A stretch of DNA of 64,000 nt from Roridomyces roridus (Eukaryota > Basidiomycota > Agaricomycetes > Agaricales > Mycenaceae), in contig JARKIF010000135.1 in the NCBI GenBank assembly GCA_029378245.1, positions 1 through 64,000 of the forward strand. The letters are read 5' to 3'. The notes under the pieces are model-generated. The model searched no databases. It was given only the letters and a program-made list of their open reading frames with translations, and had not been told where the DNA came from. The translations under genes were made by a program, and so were the position numbers. Shown piece after piece: positions 43,303 through 54,084 of the stretch (positions within the stretch are counted from its first letter, which is position 1; every line of letters begins with the position of its first letter).

Positions 43303-43685
43303 TTCTCCCGAGGTTTGGCTAGGAGGCGCGCGGTACGGTGAACAGGAGTCTCGAACAGTTCGGTTGGCGACTCACCTAGTGGAGTCGGAGCGTAGGCGCA
43401 CGCCGGGCAAGGGCATTTGGTAGCAAGGACAAAGGTGACGGGTGAGTCAAGGTGGCACGCTGTCACGCGCGGGTGATTGTTCCCCATCAACAAATGCCGA
43501 TTTGATGCCGACTGAGTTTTGTTCGCACCGGATCAATTGAATCAGTTTTCGACAAGTTTTCAATGCAGGGCCGCCTTGGGTGGCTTAGTAGTGCCTCCTC
43601 AAGAAAGAGCTCAGGGGAATGAAATAGGCGGAATCGTTTCTGCCATGCACAGCAATTGCCTCACAGCCAGGTTGCTTCATGAAAC

Positions 43686-43735
43686 GCCCGTTCGACTCGG
43701 GTTCAACACCTTGTGTCTTTGTTTCCCGCTTTTTT
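43686..43735 (+). repeat. tRNA-like unit with A-box-like and B-box motifs
   Basis: The GCCCG-TTCGACT-CGGGT core is followed by T6 at 43730-43735. About 75 bp upstream, GAGCTCAGGGG (near 43608) resembles an A box, making this the most SINE-like plus-strand copy. Confidence 0.5.
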
Positions 43736-43791
43736 CCCCCAACACCAGGTATAATCGAAAGAAAAAACTTCAATTTCAACCCAGTCTCTCA

Positions 43792-44751
43792 TTATTCTCT
43801 GGTAAACCACACCCCTGCTCTCCCCATCTTCGCATCCTGCTCCAAATCATACGCCGTCCTCACCCCCGCCGCCCCAAACGGCACAGTCCGATACACCGCC
43901 TCTTCCGCCTTCATCCTCCTCTCCTCGACCCTATATTTCTCCCTCAACTCCTCCATACTCGTCTCCCCGCCCGCACTTCGATAAGCACGCTGCAACGCCC
44001 AAGTACTCCACCCAGACGAGCCTGATATCATCTGCCCGATTTTGAGGAAGGGAAACGCAGCGTAGAACGAGGCCCACGCGGCGGCTGTAGCGGTAGCTGA
44101 AGCGCTCTTGAGGACGAGTTCGGGGATGATGGTGACGGGGGATGCTCCACGCGGTTGGGCAGAGCGCAGTGAGAGTGAGCCAACGCGGAATGTGGCCGTT
44201 GGTGCGAGCAGAACACCCTTTGCGTTCTTGACGAGCAGCCGAAAGTACCCGTCTCCCGCTGCGACGGGGATGTGCACAAAAGCTGTCTCAAGGACGTGGT
44301 GCTCAGGCTCTTGCGGTGCGACGGCAGAAGTGAGGAACTCGCGAGCCTCGCGATCGAATTGAGATTTCCGGCTCGAGTCGACCTTGTCCCATTTACCCTC
44401 TGCCGCCGGCGTGACGTCGGTCTCCTTGCCTACAGTCCCACCAAGCCAGCCGCCAATCGTCCAGCCCAGCAACCCAGTGCGCCAGCCGCGGCGTTGCAGC
44501 GTGATCATGCGATCTTCAGGCAAGGGTTTACTACCGAGGATGGATATAGGAACTACGGTGGAGACGCCTCGATAGTAAACCCATGGGCGGGTGTGCCGGA
44601 CGGTAGAGTATGTGGAGCCAGGAGTGTAGCATGGCTCGGCGTCGTTGAGAGCGTGGAAGGTGGTGACGGCGGTTGATGCTGCACTACGAGCGAGTTGGGT
44701 CGTTCGAGAGGGGGGAGAGTCTTCGCTGTGTGGCTTGCGCTGGGTGGACAT
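43792..44751 (-). CDS. protein of unknown function
   Basis: The ATG at 44751 sits in a strong GCCACCATGTC context and gives 319 residues, intronless. Visible features: AEPCYTPGSTYSTVRHTRPW and YRGVSTVVPISILGSKPLP near the N-terminus; a Gly/Trp-rich LLGWTIGGWLGGTVG that could insert in a membrane; and a helical C-terminus (MEELREKYRVEERRMKAEE) ending AGVWFTRE. I do not recognise the family. The even composition and the start context argue that it is real. Confidence 0.65.
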   Translation of the reverse strand: MSTQRKPHSEDSPPSRTTQLARSAASTAVTTFHALNDAEPCYTPGSTYSTVRHTRPWVYYRGVSTVVPISILGSKPLPEDRMITLQRRGWRTGLLGWTIGGWLGGTVGKETDVTPAAEGKWDKVDSSRKSQFDREAREFLTSAVAPQEPEHHVLETAFVHIPVAAGDGYFRLLVKNAKGVLLAPTATFRVGSLSLRSAQPRGASPVTIIPELVLKSASATATAAAWASFYAAFPFLKIGQMISGSSGWSTWALQRAYRSAGGETSMEELREKYRVEERRMKAEEAVYRTVPFGAAGVRTAYDLEQDAKMGRAGVWFTRE

Positions 44752-45505
44752 GGTGGCCGAGAGGAAGACGTATGAGATGACATCATTGATGGCATTCGCG
44801 GGATAGGGGCTTGGCGAAGATACCGCCTGAGCCTCCTCCGCTCTCCACGAAATGCATTGATACGCCCGTTTCAGTGCCAGACTACTCACTCCATCCATGT
44901 GACCTGGGCTTCACTGCCTGCCCGCGATCTTTGGCATGGGCCGGCCGAGTTGCCGATCTGGTGCTGTTTACTGATGCGTGACGGCAGTCACATGATACAT
45001 CCAGCTCCTCGCCTGTCCCTTGTCGTTCTTGGTTGGTTCTTGGCTAAAAGGTCTACGCGATTTTCAAGTTTGCCTTTAAAGACTCGAAGGCATATACTTC
45101 CTCTGAGGCGGCAAACGAGCCTGACTCGCGGCCACCCTCATTTCTTTTGACTCTCGAATCTCGATCTTGCGCGTTTCCTGACTGCGGAGAGTCCGCGCCT
45201 CCGCCGTACCTCACGTCATATGCACCGTTCCTTGTCTTCTATCGGCTTCCAGTCATCTTGACCAGCCGACATCCAGTCTCGCCACATTCGTCATCGACAA
45301 AGTACTTACGAATCTCAGGCACGAGAGGCGTCTCTTCAACGTGTAGAACTGCCACCGGTTATCTCTTCTCTCTCACATATCTTTGGGGAAGCTTAATTCT
45401 GCGCACACGCTCAGTGCTCACGAGGTCTCCGCGTGAGAGTGGGATGGACTCAATAAAAGTATGTCCGATTCCCAAAGTTCCTCCACAACGTGTTGGCAAG
45501 CTCAG
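44752..45505. other. divergent promoter region
   Basis: This lies between the divergent unknown gene and the carboxylesterase. No feature is supported beyond presumed promoters. Confidence 0.4.
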
Positions 45506-47306
45506 ATGCGGCACTCCATCGCCTTCATTTCTCTGCTTTTCCCAGTACTTGCTAGTGCGATAGTCACGTCGAGCGGCGATGTCGTCGGCCACCCAGCCAT
45601 TGGGCTGCCCGCCGTCACTGAGTATCTGGGGATCCCATTTGCTCGTGCGCCGATAGGCGAGCTTCGGTTTGCACCACCAGTGGCGTTTGACAGTGCAGCG
45701 ACTTTCAACGCTACGACCTTTGTGCGTGGTTGAATTCTCTTTGGAAAGGACCGTACTGACGTAGATGTAGTCCGCGTACATTGCATGTTTATCTTCACAT
45801 GTCCGTATACTCACCACGATTTAGCGCTTGTCCCTACATCTCGTCAACGGCGACAATTGCATTTCCCAACAAAACAGCCAATTTCGACAGGATCGTCGGC
45901 GCTTTTCTCGGCGCAGGCGGGCTTGTCGGCGAGGACTGCTTGACGCTGAACGTCTGGGCCAAGACTGTTCCTATGACATCGCGCAGACCAGTAATGGTGT
46001 TCTTCTACGGCGGGAGTCAGTGCTCCTCGAGCGAGCGGAGAAGTATGGGCTGATACCGATTATGAATAGGGTTCGCACTTGGCGGTACAAACAATCCGTT
46101 CTACACCGGCCAACATCTTGCGGGTAGCGAGGACGTCGTAGTCGTCACGGTCAACTACCGCACCAACATCTTCGGCTTCTCGGGTGCTCCCAGCACTAGT
46201 CACCAAAACGTCGGCATCCTCGACCAAAGACTCGCCCTCGAATGGGTGCGCAACAACGCGGCAGCATTCGGCGGGGACGCCTCCCGTATAATCATGTTTG
46301 GGCAATCAGCCGGCGGGGCTTCCGTAGACTATCACGCTTTTGCCTTCCGAGACGACCCCATCGCAGCCGGCCTCATATCACACTCGGGCACCGCATTCTC
46401 GCTGGTACAAAACACCGCGGAGGTTTCGGCGCAGCATTGGAATAATGCGGCCGTCGCAGCTGGGTGTGGATCTGAGGAAGACGAAGAGGCGGTCCTAGCG
46501 TGCATGCGCGGTCTTGATTTCACTGCTATCTTGACGGCGGGAGCATCAGTTGTCAGTGCAGGCAACCCCGCTCTTCTACCAACACCACCGTTCCAACCGA
46601 CGGTCGATAATGTCACAGTGTTTGCAGATTACACTGCCCTCGCAGCGGCGGGGACGTTTGCGAAATTGGTGAGTATTGGGTTCGTGGATGTCTTCATCAA
46701 GCCGACGTCCTGATATTAATGCACCACAGCCATACCTCCTAGGCAGTCTAGACAACGAAGCAGGCTTCTACCGCATCCGAGCCTTCACCGCCAACCTCAA
46801 CATCACCAACGCCCAATGGGACACATTCAACCTCGAAGCCTTCACCTGCGCCACGGCACACAGCGCCATCGCCCGCGCCGCTCAAGGCATCCCAACGTGG
46901 CGATACAGGTATTTTGGAGACTGGGATAATCTGAGGCTGTTTCCCGGCAGTGGGGCGTACCATGGGAGTGATCTCGAGATGGTTTTCGGTACGGGAAAGG
47001 CGGTTAGTGGGGAGGAGGATGGGGTTGTTGAGCAGGAGGTGAGTGAGTCGATGCGGGGAGCGTGGGGAGCGTTCGCGAGGGATCCGAAGGCGGGGTTGAC
47101 GAAATTTGGATGGCCTGTGTATGATCCACAAAGAGGTGCCTCCATGTTGTCGCAACCCCCGAGTGTCAACTAATGTGCTCATAGCCACGCTGGTACGTCT
47201 GGCATTCAAGGACGAAGCTCAAGTGTCTTTTGTCAACCCCAGTGTGTTTGACGAACCGTGTGCGGGTCTTGGAGGCAGTTTGGCTGAGGCTCAAGGAGCT
47301 TTCTGA
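45506..47306 (+). CDS. secreted carboxylesterase/lipase type B
   Basis: Six exons (45506-45721, 45771-45775, 45825-46015, 46070-46668, 46730-47135, 47185-47306) sum to 1539 nt, 512 residues, the usual size. A signal peptide (IAFISLLFPVLASA) precedes YLGIPFARAPIGELRF. LGAGGLVGEDCLTLNVW has the disulphide cysteine. The nucleophile elbow is MFGQSAGGASV, the acid is Glu in SLDNEAGFYR, and the base is His in GSGAYHGSDLEMVFG. Exon 2 is only TCCGC, between TGTAG and GTACAT. It is needed to join ATTF to ACPYISS in frame. The third intron uses a GTCAGT donor. It hydrolyses ester bonds outside the cell, with unknown substrate. The CBM1 protein follows 220 bp downstream. Confidence 0.93.
45771..45775 (+). 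other. predicted 5-nt exon of the carboxylesterase
   Basis: TCCGC lies between two 49-nt introns with standard ends and branch-like sequences (GTACTGAC upstream, TACTCAC downstream). Removing it breaks the frame. Confidence 0.7.
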
Positions 47307-47486
47307 TTCTGTTACTTATCGACTTAATTCCATTTTGATCGATGCGAGGAGGTAGGACTGGGGATAATCTTCTGCGTTGCATACCAGCCAGACAGGCATC
47401 CCGTGCCCAATATCTCAATAGCCAAGCCCCCCAAGTTCATGTCCACTGTCAAAAGAATACCGAGACGGGCGCGAAGATATGCCGCG

Positions 47487-47492
47487 TATAAG
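47487..47492 (+). promoter_or_regulatory. TATA box of the CBM1 gene
   Basis: TATAAG lies 44 bp upstream of the ATG at 47531. Confidence 0.45.
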
Positions 47493-47530
47493 TACTTGAG
47501 TGATATTTGTCTGCAGCAGGACCATACACG

Positions 47531-47919
47531 ATGTTCTTACATCCAGCGACTCTTCTGTTCACCTTGCTTGCAGCGAGATCTTGCGTCGCTGGAGGGATTC
47601 TTCAATGGGTGCCGTGCAGTCTCTTATAGACGGACGATATAGCGTTGTTGACACTGAAATATTTCAGGCACAGTGTGGCGGGGACGGATATGTCTGGAAT
47701 GACAGTGCGCGAATTCATAAAATCTGCGATCGCGATACCTTCTCCCAACTTACATCCTCGAAAGCTTGCGCCGACGGGCTCACATGCGTGTATGAGAACT
47801 TCTGGTTCTCACAATGTCTCTCGTATCCCCCTCCTGTCCCCACCACGACCGACGAGCCCGCGCCACCGACTAGTAGTAGTACTGAGACCTCCGAGCCTAC
47901 CACTCTGGCATTCATGTAA
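47531..47919 (+). CDS. small secreted CBM1 (cellulose-binding) protein without catalytic domain
   Basis: Three exons (47531-47608, 47668-47704, 47765-47919) make 89 residues. The signal peptide MFLHPATLLFTLLAARSCVA is followed by a fungal CBM1 built across both junctions: AQCGGDGYVWND joined to TCADGLTCVYENFWFSQCL. The four cysteines and aromatic residues for cellulose or chitin stacking are in place. A short Pro/Ser/Thr linker (PPVPTTTDEPAPPTSSS) then ends at a stop, where a catalytic domain would normally follow. Both introns (59 and 60 nt) have GT-AG ends and restore the domain exactly. It may be a stand-alone binding protein or a truncated glycoside hydrolase or LPMO. Confidence 0.85.
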
Positions 47920-47962
47920 CAAGCTGTATTCAAAGCTGGAAGAGAATGAAGCGAAGCATAGT

Positions 47963-50900
47963 CTAATACCCATAACCAGCCTGCACCTGGGCGTGTTGTC
48001 CCGCCGCCGCCGAATGAGCATGAGCGTCATACTCCCCAAACTGCCCGAGATACATATCCCAATCGGCAACCCTAGAAGCACCATGAGCATCGCACTCTCT
48101 CGAAAACAAAACAAATTCAACGCACCCAAACCCAGTCGGCGCCCTCGCCCAAAGCTCCACCGTATCCGTATCATACTGCATCTGCACATCCCCATCCCCA
48201 AGCTCCCAACGTTCATTCATCTCGTACCCTCCTCCGACTGTCCCACCACCGCCGTTGTCCATTATATAAGGCACCGGAATCACGTACGGTCCGAGTCCAT
48301 GTCCCTGTCCAGGCTGCGGGTACCCCACATCGTACTCGTACCCACCCCCACCCCCAGCGTCACCAGGATAATAAGGCGGATCGAGCACATACCCATTCGC
48401 ATACCCATGCGCCTGATTATACTGCTGCACGCTAACCTGCGCACCGCCGCCGTCAAACCACATGTCGTCCACCATATCCGGCGGTGCAGTTTCCAGCACC
48501 GGGTCGTACCGCGGTGGGGACATGGGCAGAGGCGTAGAGTAGACGTCGTTTAACTCGACGTGATGCTCCCCGGCATTGCCATTCCCATTCATCCCATTCC
48601 CATTCATAGGAGGAATGTCCGTCTCGACGTAGGAGGGCTGCGGCAGGGCGGGAGCAGGGAGCGCAAGTTGTTGTTGGACTGCGTGGTGCATGGGCGCCGG
48701 CGGTGAAGGCGGTGTCTCCTCCTGCTCGATGGAGCCACTCGGTGCTGGGCTCGGTGCAGGCTGTGGAGGATCAACGGCAACGAGTTGACGTAGGGTGTCC
48801 CTGTAGCCATCTTTAGTGAGAATCATCCACGACAATGAGATACGCACAATAGCGCCCCGGCTGAAGGCCACCTAAAAAAACCGTCAATTTTCATCAACAG
48901 GATCGAGATATAAGACTCACTGCTGCCGCTGTGCATCCAAAACGGCCATACACCGATGCACGTCCTCCAAATCTCTCTCCGCAGCCTTGACTCGCCCAGT
49001 TCCAGTCGTTCCCGATCCCCAGATGTTAAGCAGCAACACGATTCCCGAGGTGAACAACGGCGTCTATGAACGTTGTTCGATGATGACGCAAAAACAAGAC
49101 GTAGAAGAGTACACACCTGACTAAACCAAAGTGGATTCTTCGGCCTCCGCTGCTGCTGAATCTGCGCGACGTGGCTACACGCACGCGCGGCAGTGTTGCA
49201 AATCGCCAGCGAAGGGAGATGCTACACGCTCATCAGTCAGTTACACCACGAAAGAATAGAATATCGGCACCGTTGGATTCGCCGCCCTCCGCATCGCAGG
49301 GATGAACGGCCGGTGTATAATAATCCTCGTATGGTAATATGTACAATGCAGAATCGCACTCTGGTCAAAGAACGTCGGGTCCTCGATCAGGTTGTTTGGG
49401 TCCCAGCGTACTAAGATTTTGTTGCAGTAGAAAAGACAAGACAAGGAAAGACGACGCACAATGTTCCGGGATCGTCTCAAACCACGTATTCAACGCCGAG
49501 TCAAGCTCAACGACAATCTGTTCCTCCCACTTGTCATCACCCAGACCGATGAGTAGCTTGCTTCGATTCGTCGAGTACTGTGCCCAGTTCAATTAGCAGC
49601 GGCGTATGAGAAGGAGGTCAAACGCACCAGAATCTTGCAACTGAAACTCAAAATCCGATTCAACTGCAACATGCATTTGAAGAACGCGATTTTGGACGGT
49701 ATCTCGGGTGGTTGTCGGAAGAGTGGGGTTGTACTCCCGGGGGACCCCCAGTATTCGTCGTCGCAGGTGAGTGGCAGTTCAAGGTCGAAACTAAGGCGCG
49801 ACGTAAGGGCAGGGCAAGCCAAACGCGCCAAACTCACTCGTGCGACTGCAACGCGATACACCGACCGAGGGCCGTGCTAATCTGGGCGTCGAATAGGAAG
49901 AGGACCCTGCATAAATATTAATCCATGACTGCGATAGAGACAAGAGGAGACGGACCAAGACGCCCGCTTCTCCAACTCCTGCTCAAACGTGACTCCACCC
50001 ATATGCTCTCGCATCTTGAATCTATGCGCGCCGATATCCTGCGAAAGCCGCATCCCGAACCCGACGAGCGTCCAGCACGCCCGCGGGGAGGATGTACAGT
50101 CGAGGAACTCTGCAGCGAGCTATCTGACGGTCAATCGGGCACCAGGAAGTAAAGAAGGCACTCACACAATACGACTGCAAATCGTACAAGGTCGGATGCA
50201 CATTCACCAAATGCCCGCTCAGTTCGACCTGGTCGAACCACTTCCAGCCTGCCGTCTCGGTGGGCGGGGTATTTGGGAGCGAGACCCGCGGATCAGTCGA
50301 GTACCGCGCGCCCACGGCGCAGACCAGTAACAGCACCTTTGCGAAGCCGCCGTGAGTTTCGTGTAACTTGTGGGTGTAAACGGCTGCTTCAAAGGTGGGA
50401 CGGTGGAGGAGGGGAAGGAATGCGTTGACGTTGCTAAAGTAGAGCCTGATGAGGGCGTCCAGAAGATCGGGATCAGGGAAGAGGTAGTCTCGCCGGGGTG
50501 GCGGAATTGGAGCTTCCCACTTTGAAAAATGAGGCAAAGATAGGATAATAGGTATAGCGACGCACCGTTTTGATACTACTGGGCGCATCCAGCGCTATAA
50601 AATTGCTCATTTCTAACCCCGCCTTTGCCATCTTCTGCCTCCGCTTCTTGTTCCTGAGGTCGATGGCAGCCTTGACGAGCATCGCCCCAGACGATTTGCC
50701 TTGGAAGCCCTGCGCAGCCGTGTTGTTAATGTCGAGCGCGCGGAAGCTCGCTTCGATATCGACAAAGGTTAGGTCGTCGGCGGTGGGAATTGGGAAGGGG
50801 TTGTTGAGTCGTTGGATCGCGTTGCTCACGAGCTGTACGCCCGGGCTCCGCTGGGAATTGGCTTTGGCGAGCAAGGCCTCGACGGTTTTGAGTCGCGCCT

Positions 50901-51297
50901 CCAGAGCTCCAATGTAGCTCTTGGTAGGCGTGGATGACGACCCGTCGGCACCGTCGTGCTCAGTTAGCCGGAACTGATTCGCTGCTCAAGATTTTCAGAG
51001 TGCAGGACAGAGCTTGTGTACACACTGCGGATGGCTCGATGTATGTGCAGATAAAGTTGTGCTTCGAGCAGTGAGCACAAACTTCGCCCCCGTCGCCTGT
51101 TTTCTCGACCCTTAGAAGAAGAATGACGCGGACTTCGGCACCGACTCACATCGGCCTGGATGTGGTCGTCAAGGGCAGTCTGGGTCCTGAGAGAAGGGAT
51201 CCATACGTTTCTTTCGTCTGCACATGTCGCACGCCCTCTGGACGCGTTTTTGCTTCTTGGATGTCTGGTGCTCATTGTCGTCGTCCGAGGAGGACAT
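47963..51297 (-). CDS. Zn2Cys6 fungal transcription factor
   Basis: The ATG at 51297 opens MSSSDDDNEHQTSKKQKR followed by the binuclear zinc cluster ACDMCRRKKRRCDGGEVC and AHCSKHNFIC, spacing C-X2-C-X6-C-X5-C-X2-C-X6-C. It is assembled from exon 1 (51207-51297), a 6-nt exon (51150-51155) and exon 3 starting at 51096. A coiled-coil linker (YIGALEARLKTVEALLAKAN) follows. The fungal-specific transcription factor domain then runs from PDLLDALIRLYFSNVNAFLP through RPTFEA, DPRV and the RWDPNNL region. The tail is Pro/Gly/Asn-rich and ends in a VADWDMYLGQF motif seen in agaricomycete regulators. About ten short introns are present. Several central junctions (48870-50160) were not individually checked. 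It is a nuclear DNA-binding regulator with unknown targets. Confidence 0.9.
51150..51155 (-). other. predicted 6-nt exon in the zinc cluster
   Basis: GCCGAT (minus) lies between ATCCAG and GTGAGT. With one base from each neighbour it encodes RRC, including the third zinc ligand. Confidence 0.75.
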
Positions 51298-51997
51298 GGT
51301 GGTTAGTGACAAGATTGATTAGCCGACATCAATGGAATTTCCAATTTGGATAGGATTTGTAAGACAGCCGAGTCAAAGCCGAATTGTTTGCTTGATCGGA
51401 GAGGTGCATGGACGTTTACGCCAAGTAACACGCCAAGGCGGGTCTCCAAGAAACAGCGCTCGCAGCGCTCGAGGGGTGCCCCGAGAGGAGTAAGAGTCCT
51501 GAGTTGCGTAATTTGTGCTCCGGCAATCACTTTGCCGATCAGATCGACACCACGTCATACACTGTTGCCCTCCGCCACCGCAACCCCCAGGTTGGAGTTC
51601 ACGCAACGAGCGCTGTTCTTATCGTTCCCGGGTCTAAAACTTCAGCGTCCCTTACCCTGATCCTCGAGCGCCGCCGACGCACCACGATGCCCCTTGGGTC
51701 TCCCCTTCTCGTCCAAATTCTCGTCACTCCCGTGTCTTGGCCGGACTCCGTCGCCGTTCTCGTACTTTGCATCGGTTACCGCCTACTCCTTCCGCCGCCA
51801 TGACTTTCTGCAACTTATTGACCACCGCGGACTCTCCCGCCCCATTCCAGCAACTTGACTCTGGTCGATCACCACACTAGACAACAGACGTGATTTGATT
51901 ATAAGATATTAAGAAAGCAATAGATCAAGAAAGCAAGACTAGTCTTGGTGGCCAAGCACACCACTTCTATCCAAGAACACAACCCGACACAACCCGC
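51298..51997. other. spacer; no gene recognised
   Basis: This lies between the start of the transcription factor and the 3' end of the aminotransferase. Small frames are present without support. Confidence 0.4.
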
Positions 51998-54084
51998 TCA
52001 AAGCACCGCATTCGCCTCGACCGCCGCGGCAAGTTCATTCACCGGTACCACCACCGACTTCTTGACGAGGCTCCTGCCACGCTCGCCACTGTCTACCGAG
52101 GACTCAGAGTCGGAGGTATAGGCTGTAGCTGATGCTGAGACGCCCGACGACTCCTCCGAGTCAACGTCAGAGTAGGATTCGACATCGACGTCAATCTCGG
52201 GCAGAGTCTCATCCAAAGGCGCTTCAGGGACCTTGAACGCCTTTTCGAGACGACGAAGGGCTTGCTACTCACGGCGTCAGAAGTTGAAATCACCTTTGGA
52301 GCAAGACTTACAATCATGATTGGACGAGCCTGTGTGAATATGAGCCGGAAACGAGTCTGGACAGGGTCCGCCATGAGGTTCGTCGGTTTCTAAGACCATC
52401 GTTGGGTATCTTATCGAAGAACATCAATAGGAAAAACTCACTATGAACACGCCCTCGCGAATGATGGCCGCAACAGCGATATCAAGCCGCTCCAGGGGGG
52501 CGAGATGTGCCGGCGCGATCCGATCTAGGAACGGTGCAAAATCAACGACAACGTACACCCCGGCATTGGCCCGGGTGAATTCCAGCCCGTGGAAAGTCAA
52601 CCACCCGGCAGCGAATTCATACGCCTCCTTTACCATACGCCGGTTATCTTCAAGGAACCGCTCGACAAATGGGCGGTCCTGGAGCACGCGTGCGAAGAGG
52701 AGGTCGCTGACGGAGGAGATGGGCGTCGCGAGGAAGAGAGGCCGGATGAGGTTGATGAGTTGAGGGTTGGCGGGTGAGATGAACAAGCCCACTGTGCGTC
52801 TCTTCAACAAAGGTCCAATGTGGAATCAAGGGAGCACTCACATTTGAGCCCACTAGCGCCAAAGTCCTTCGTAGGGCTCGTGAGGACGTGCACCCGCTCA
52901 GGGTCGACACCCATCGCGGCCAAATCATACGTGAGTACGGATTCAAACGGCTCGTTTGCGGCAGGTGGGTATGCCGAATCCCGATAGGTCGACAACCCGT
53001 AGACCTCATCGACGATCAAGTGGATGTTGTACTTTCAATATCATCAGCGGCGCCACTTCAAGGGAAGATTGTGACAAACCTTCTGAGCGAGAAGCGCGTA
53101 TCCCTTGATGGTCTCGCTCGGTACGATTTGTGGGATGGGGTTGTGCGGGTTCGGGATGAGCATCACCCGAATCTTGATGCCCAACCGCTCGCTCTCGAGA
53201 ATCTTGCGCTCAAGATAGGGCAGTGCATCCGTCGACAGCGAGTCCACATCGGCGGGGATTTCCGCCAGCATGAGGACCGCCAACGCAGGGTGCATGATAT
53301 CCCTCACATAATCGTCTGTCGGTTCAAAATGTCAGCGTCCCGAGCAGAGCGTATCGAGATTCTCCGGACGAACCGTAAAACGGCTACGGGGACTCAGTCA
53401 GAATCAAGCCTGGGGAAAACAAGGGCCGACTCACAGCGCTCATTAACACACCCTCGCCCTCGCCCGCCAGAGCCCAGACCGCCTGTGCGAGCACCGCGCC
53501 GATACCCGGTCCAGCAACAGAGTTGTCTCCTAAAAATATTTTAAACGCCGATTAGAATGAATCAATCTCCGCAGCCCAAGATTGAGTTTGACGCACTCGT
53601 GACCGGGACCCTCGGATGAATATGGTCATTGATGTATTGGGGCAAGAGATCTTCCACAGTAGGAAGCGTCGATTTGATCAACGTCGCTCGGTACCTGAGA
53701 TGTTGCGTCCGGAGAGTTGTTATCGGACGAGAAAAGTGCTAGAGGTTGATAACAGTCAGTGAGTTGGAAAGACAGATGACAAGCAATATACCTCGATCAG
53801 GCGCGGGCTCAACAGCGAGTTTTCGGCGATGGAGAGGTTGATACAGCTGTCCGGATACAGCTCAGGGTCGTGGAATGGACCTGGGGGAGGCGCACTGCGA
53901 CGAAAGAGTCAGTCATCCAGCGAGGAAACGCGGGTCGCGTGCTGAAGCGAGTGCTACGCGCGGATCTACGCGAGAAGCGCGCCCAGGTATCTTTGGAGTC
54001 GAACCAGCTGACTTACTATGCGTGGGGCGGGGGGAAACCTAGGCGTTTCACAGCGCGGTTGGAAAGCGGGGGAAGAGGGGACAT
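51998..54084 (-). CDS. ACC-synthase-like PLP-dependent aminotransferase (class I/II)
   Basis: The ATG at 54084 (MSPLPPLSNRAVKRLGF) is spliced to APPPGPFHDPELYPDSCINL and SIAENSLLSPRLIE, the N-terminal signature of ACC-synthase-like enzymes. Next come EDNSVAGPGIGAVL, IRVMLIPNPHNPIPQIV, LIVDEVYGLS (the conserved Asp and Tyr contacting PLP) and LTSPTKDFGASGLK, with the Schiff-base lysine. The large domain continues LEFTRANAGVYVVVDF and FRLIFTQ. A Ser/Glu-rich acidic extension ends VPVNELAAAVEANAVL. Multiple introns of about 50-60 nt interrupt it. In fungi such genes are common and rarely proven to make ACC, so the reaction should be taken as unknown aminotransferase or lyase chemistry. Confidence 0.9.

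Noticed and set aside
47645..48553. 302-codon plus-strand frame
   Set aside because: It overlaps the CBM1 exon in another frame and runs antisense to the low-complexity tail of the transcription factor. Composition is Pro/His/Arg-biased, as expected for a shadow frame.
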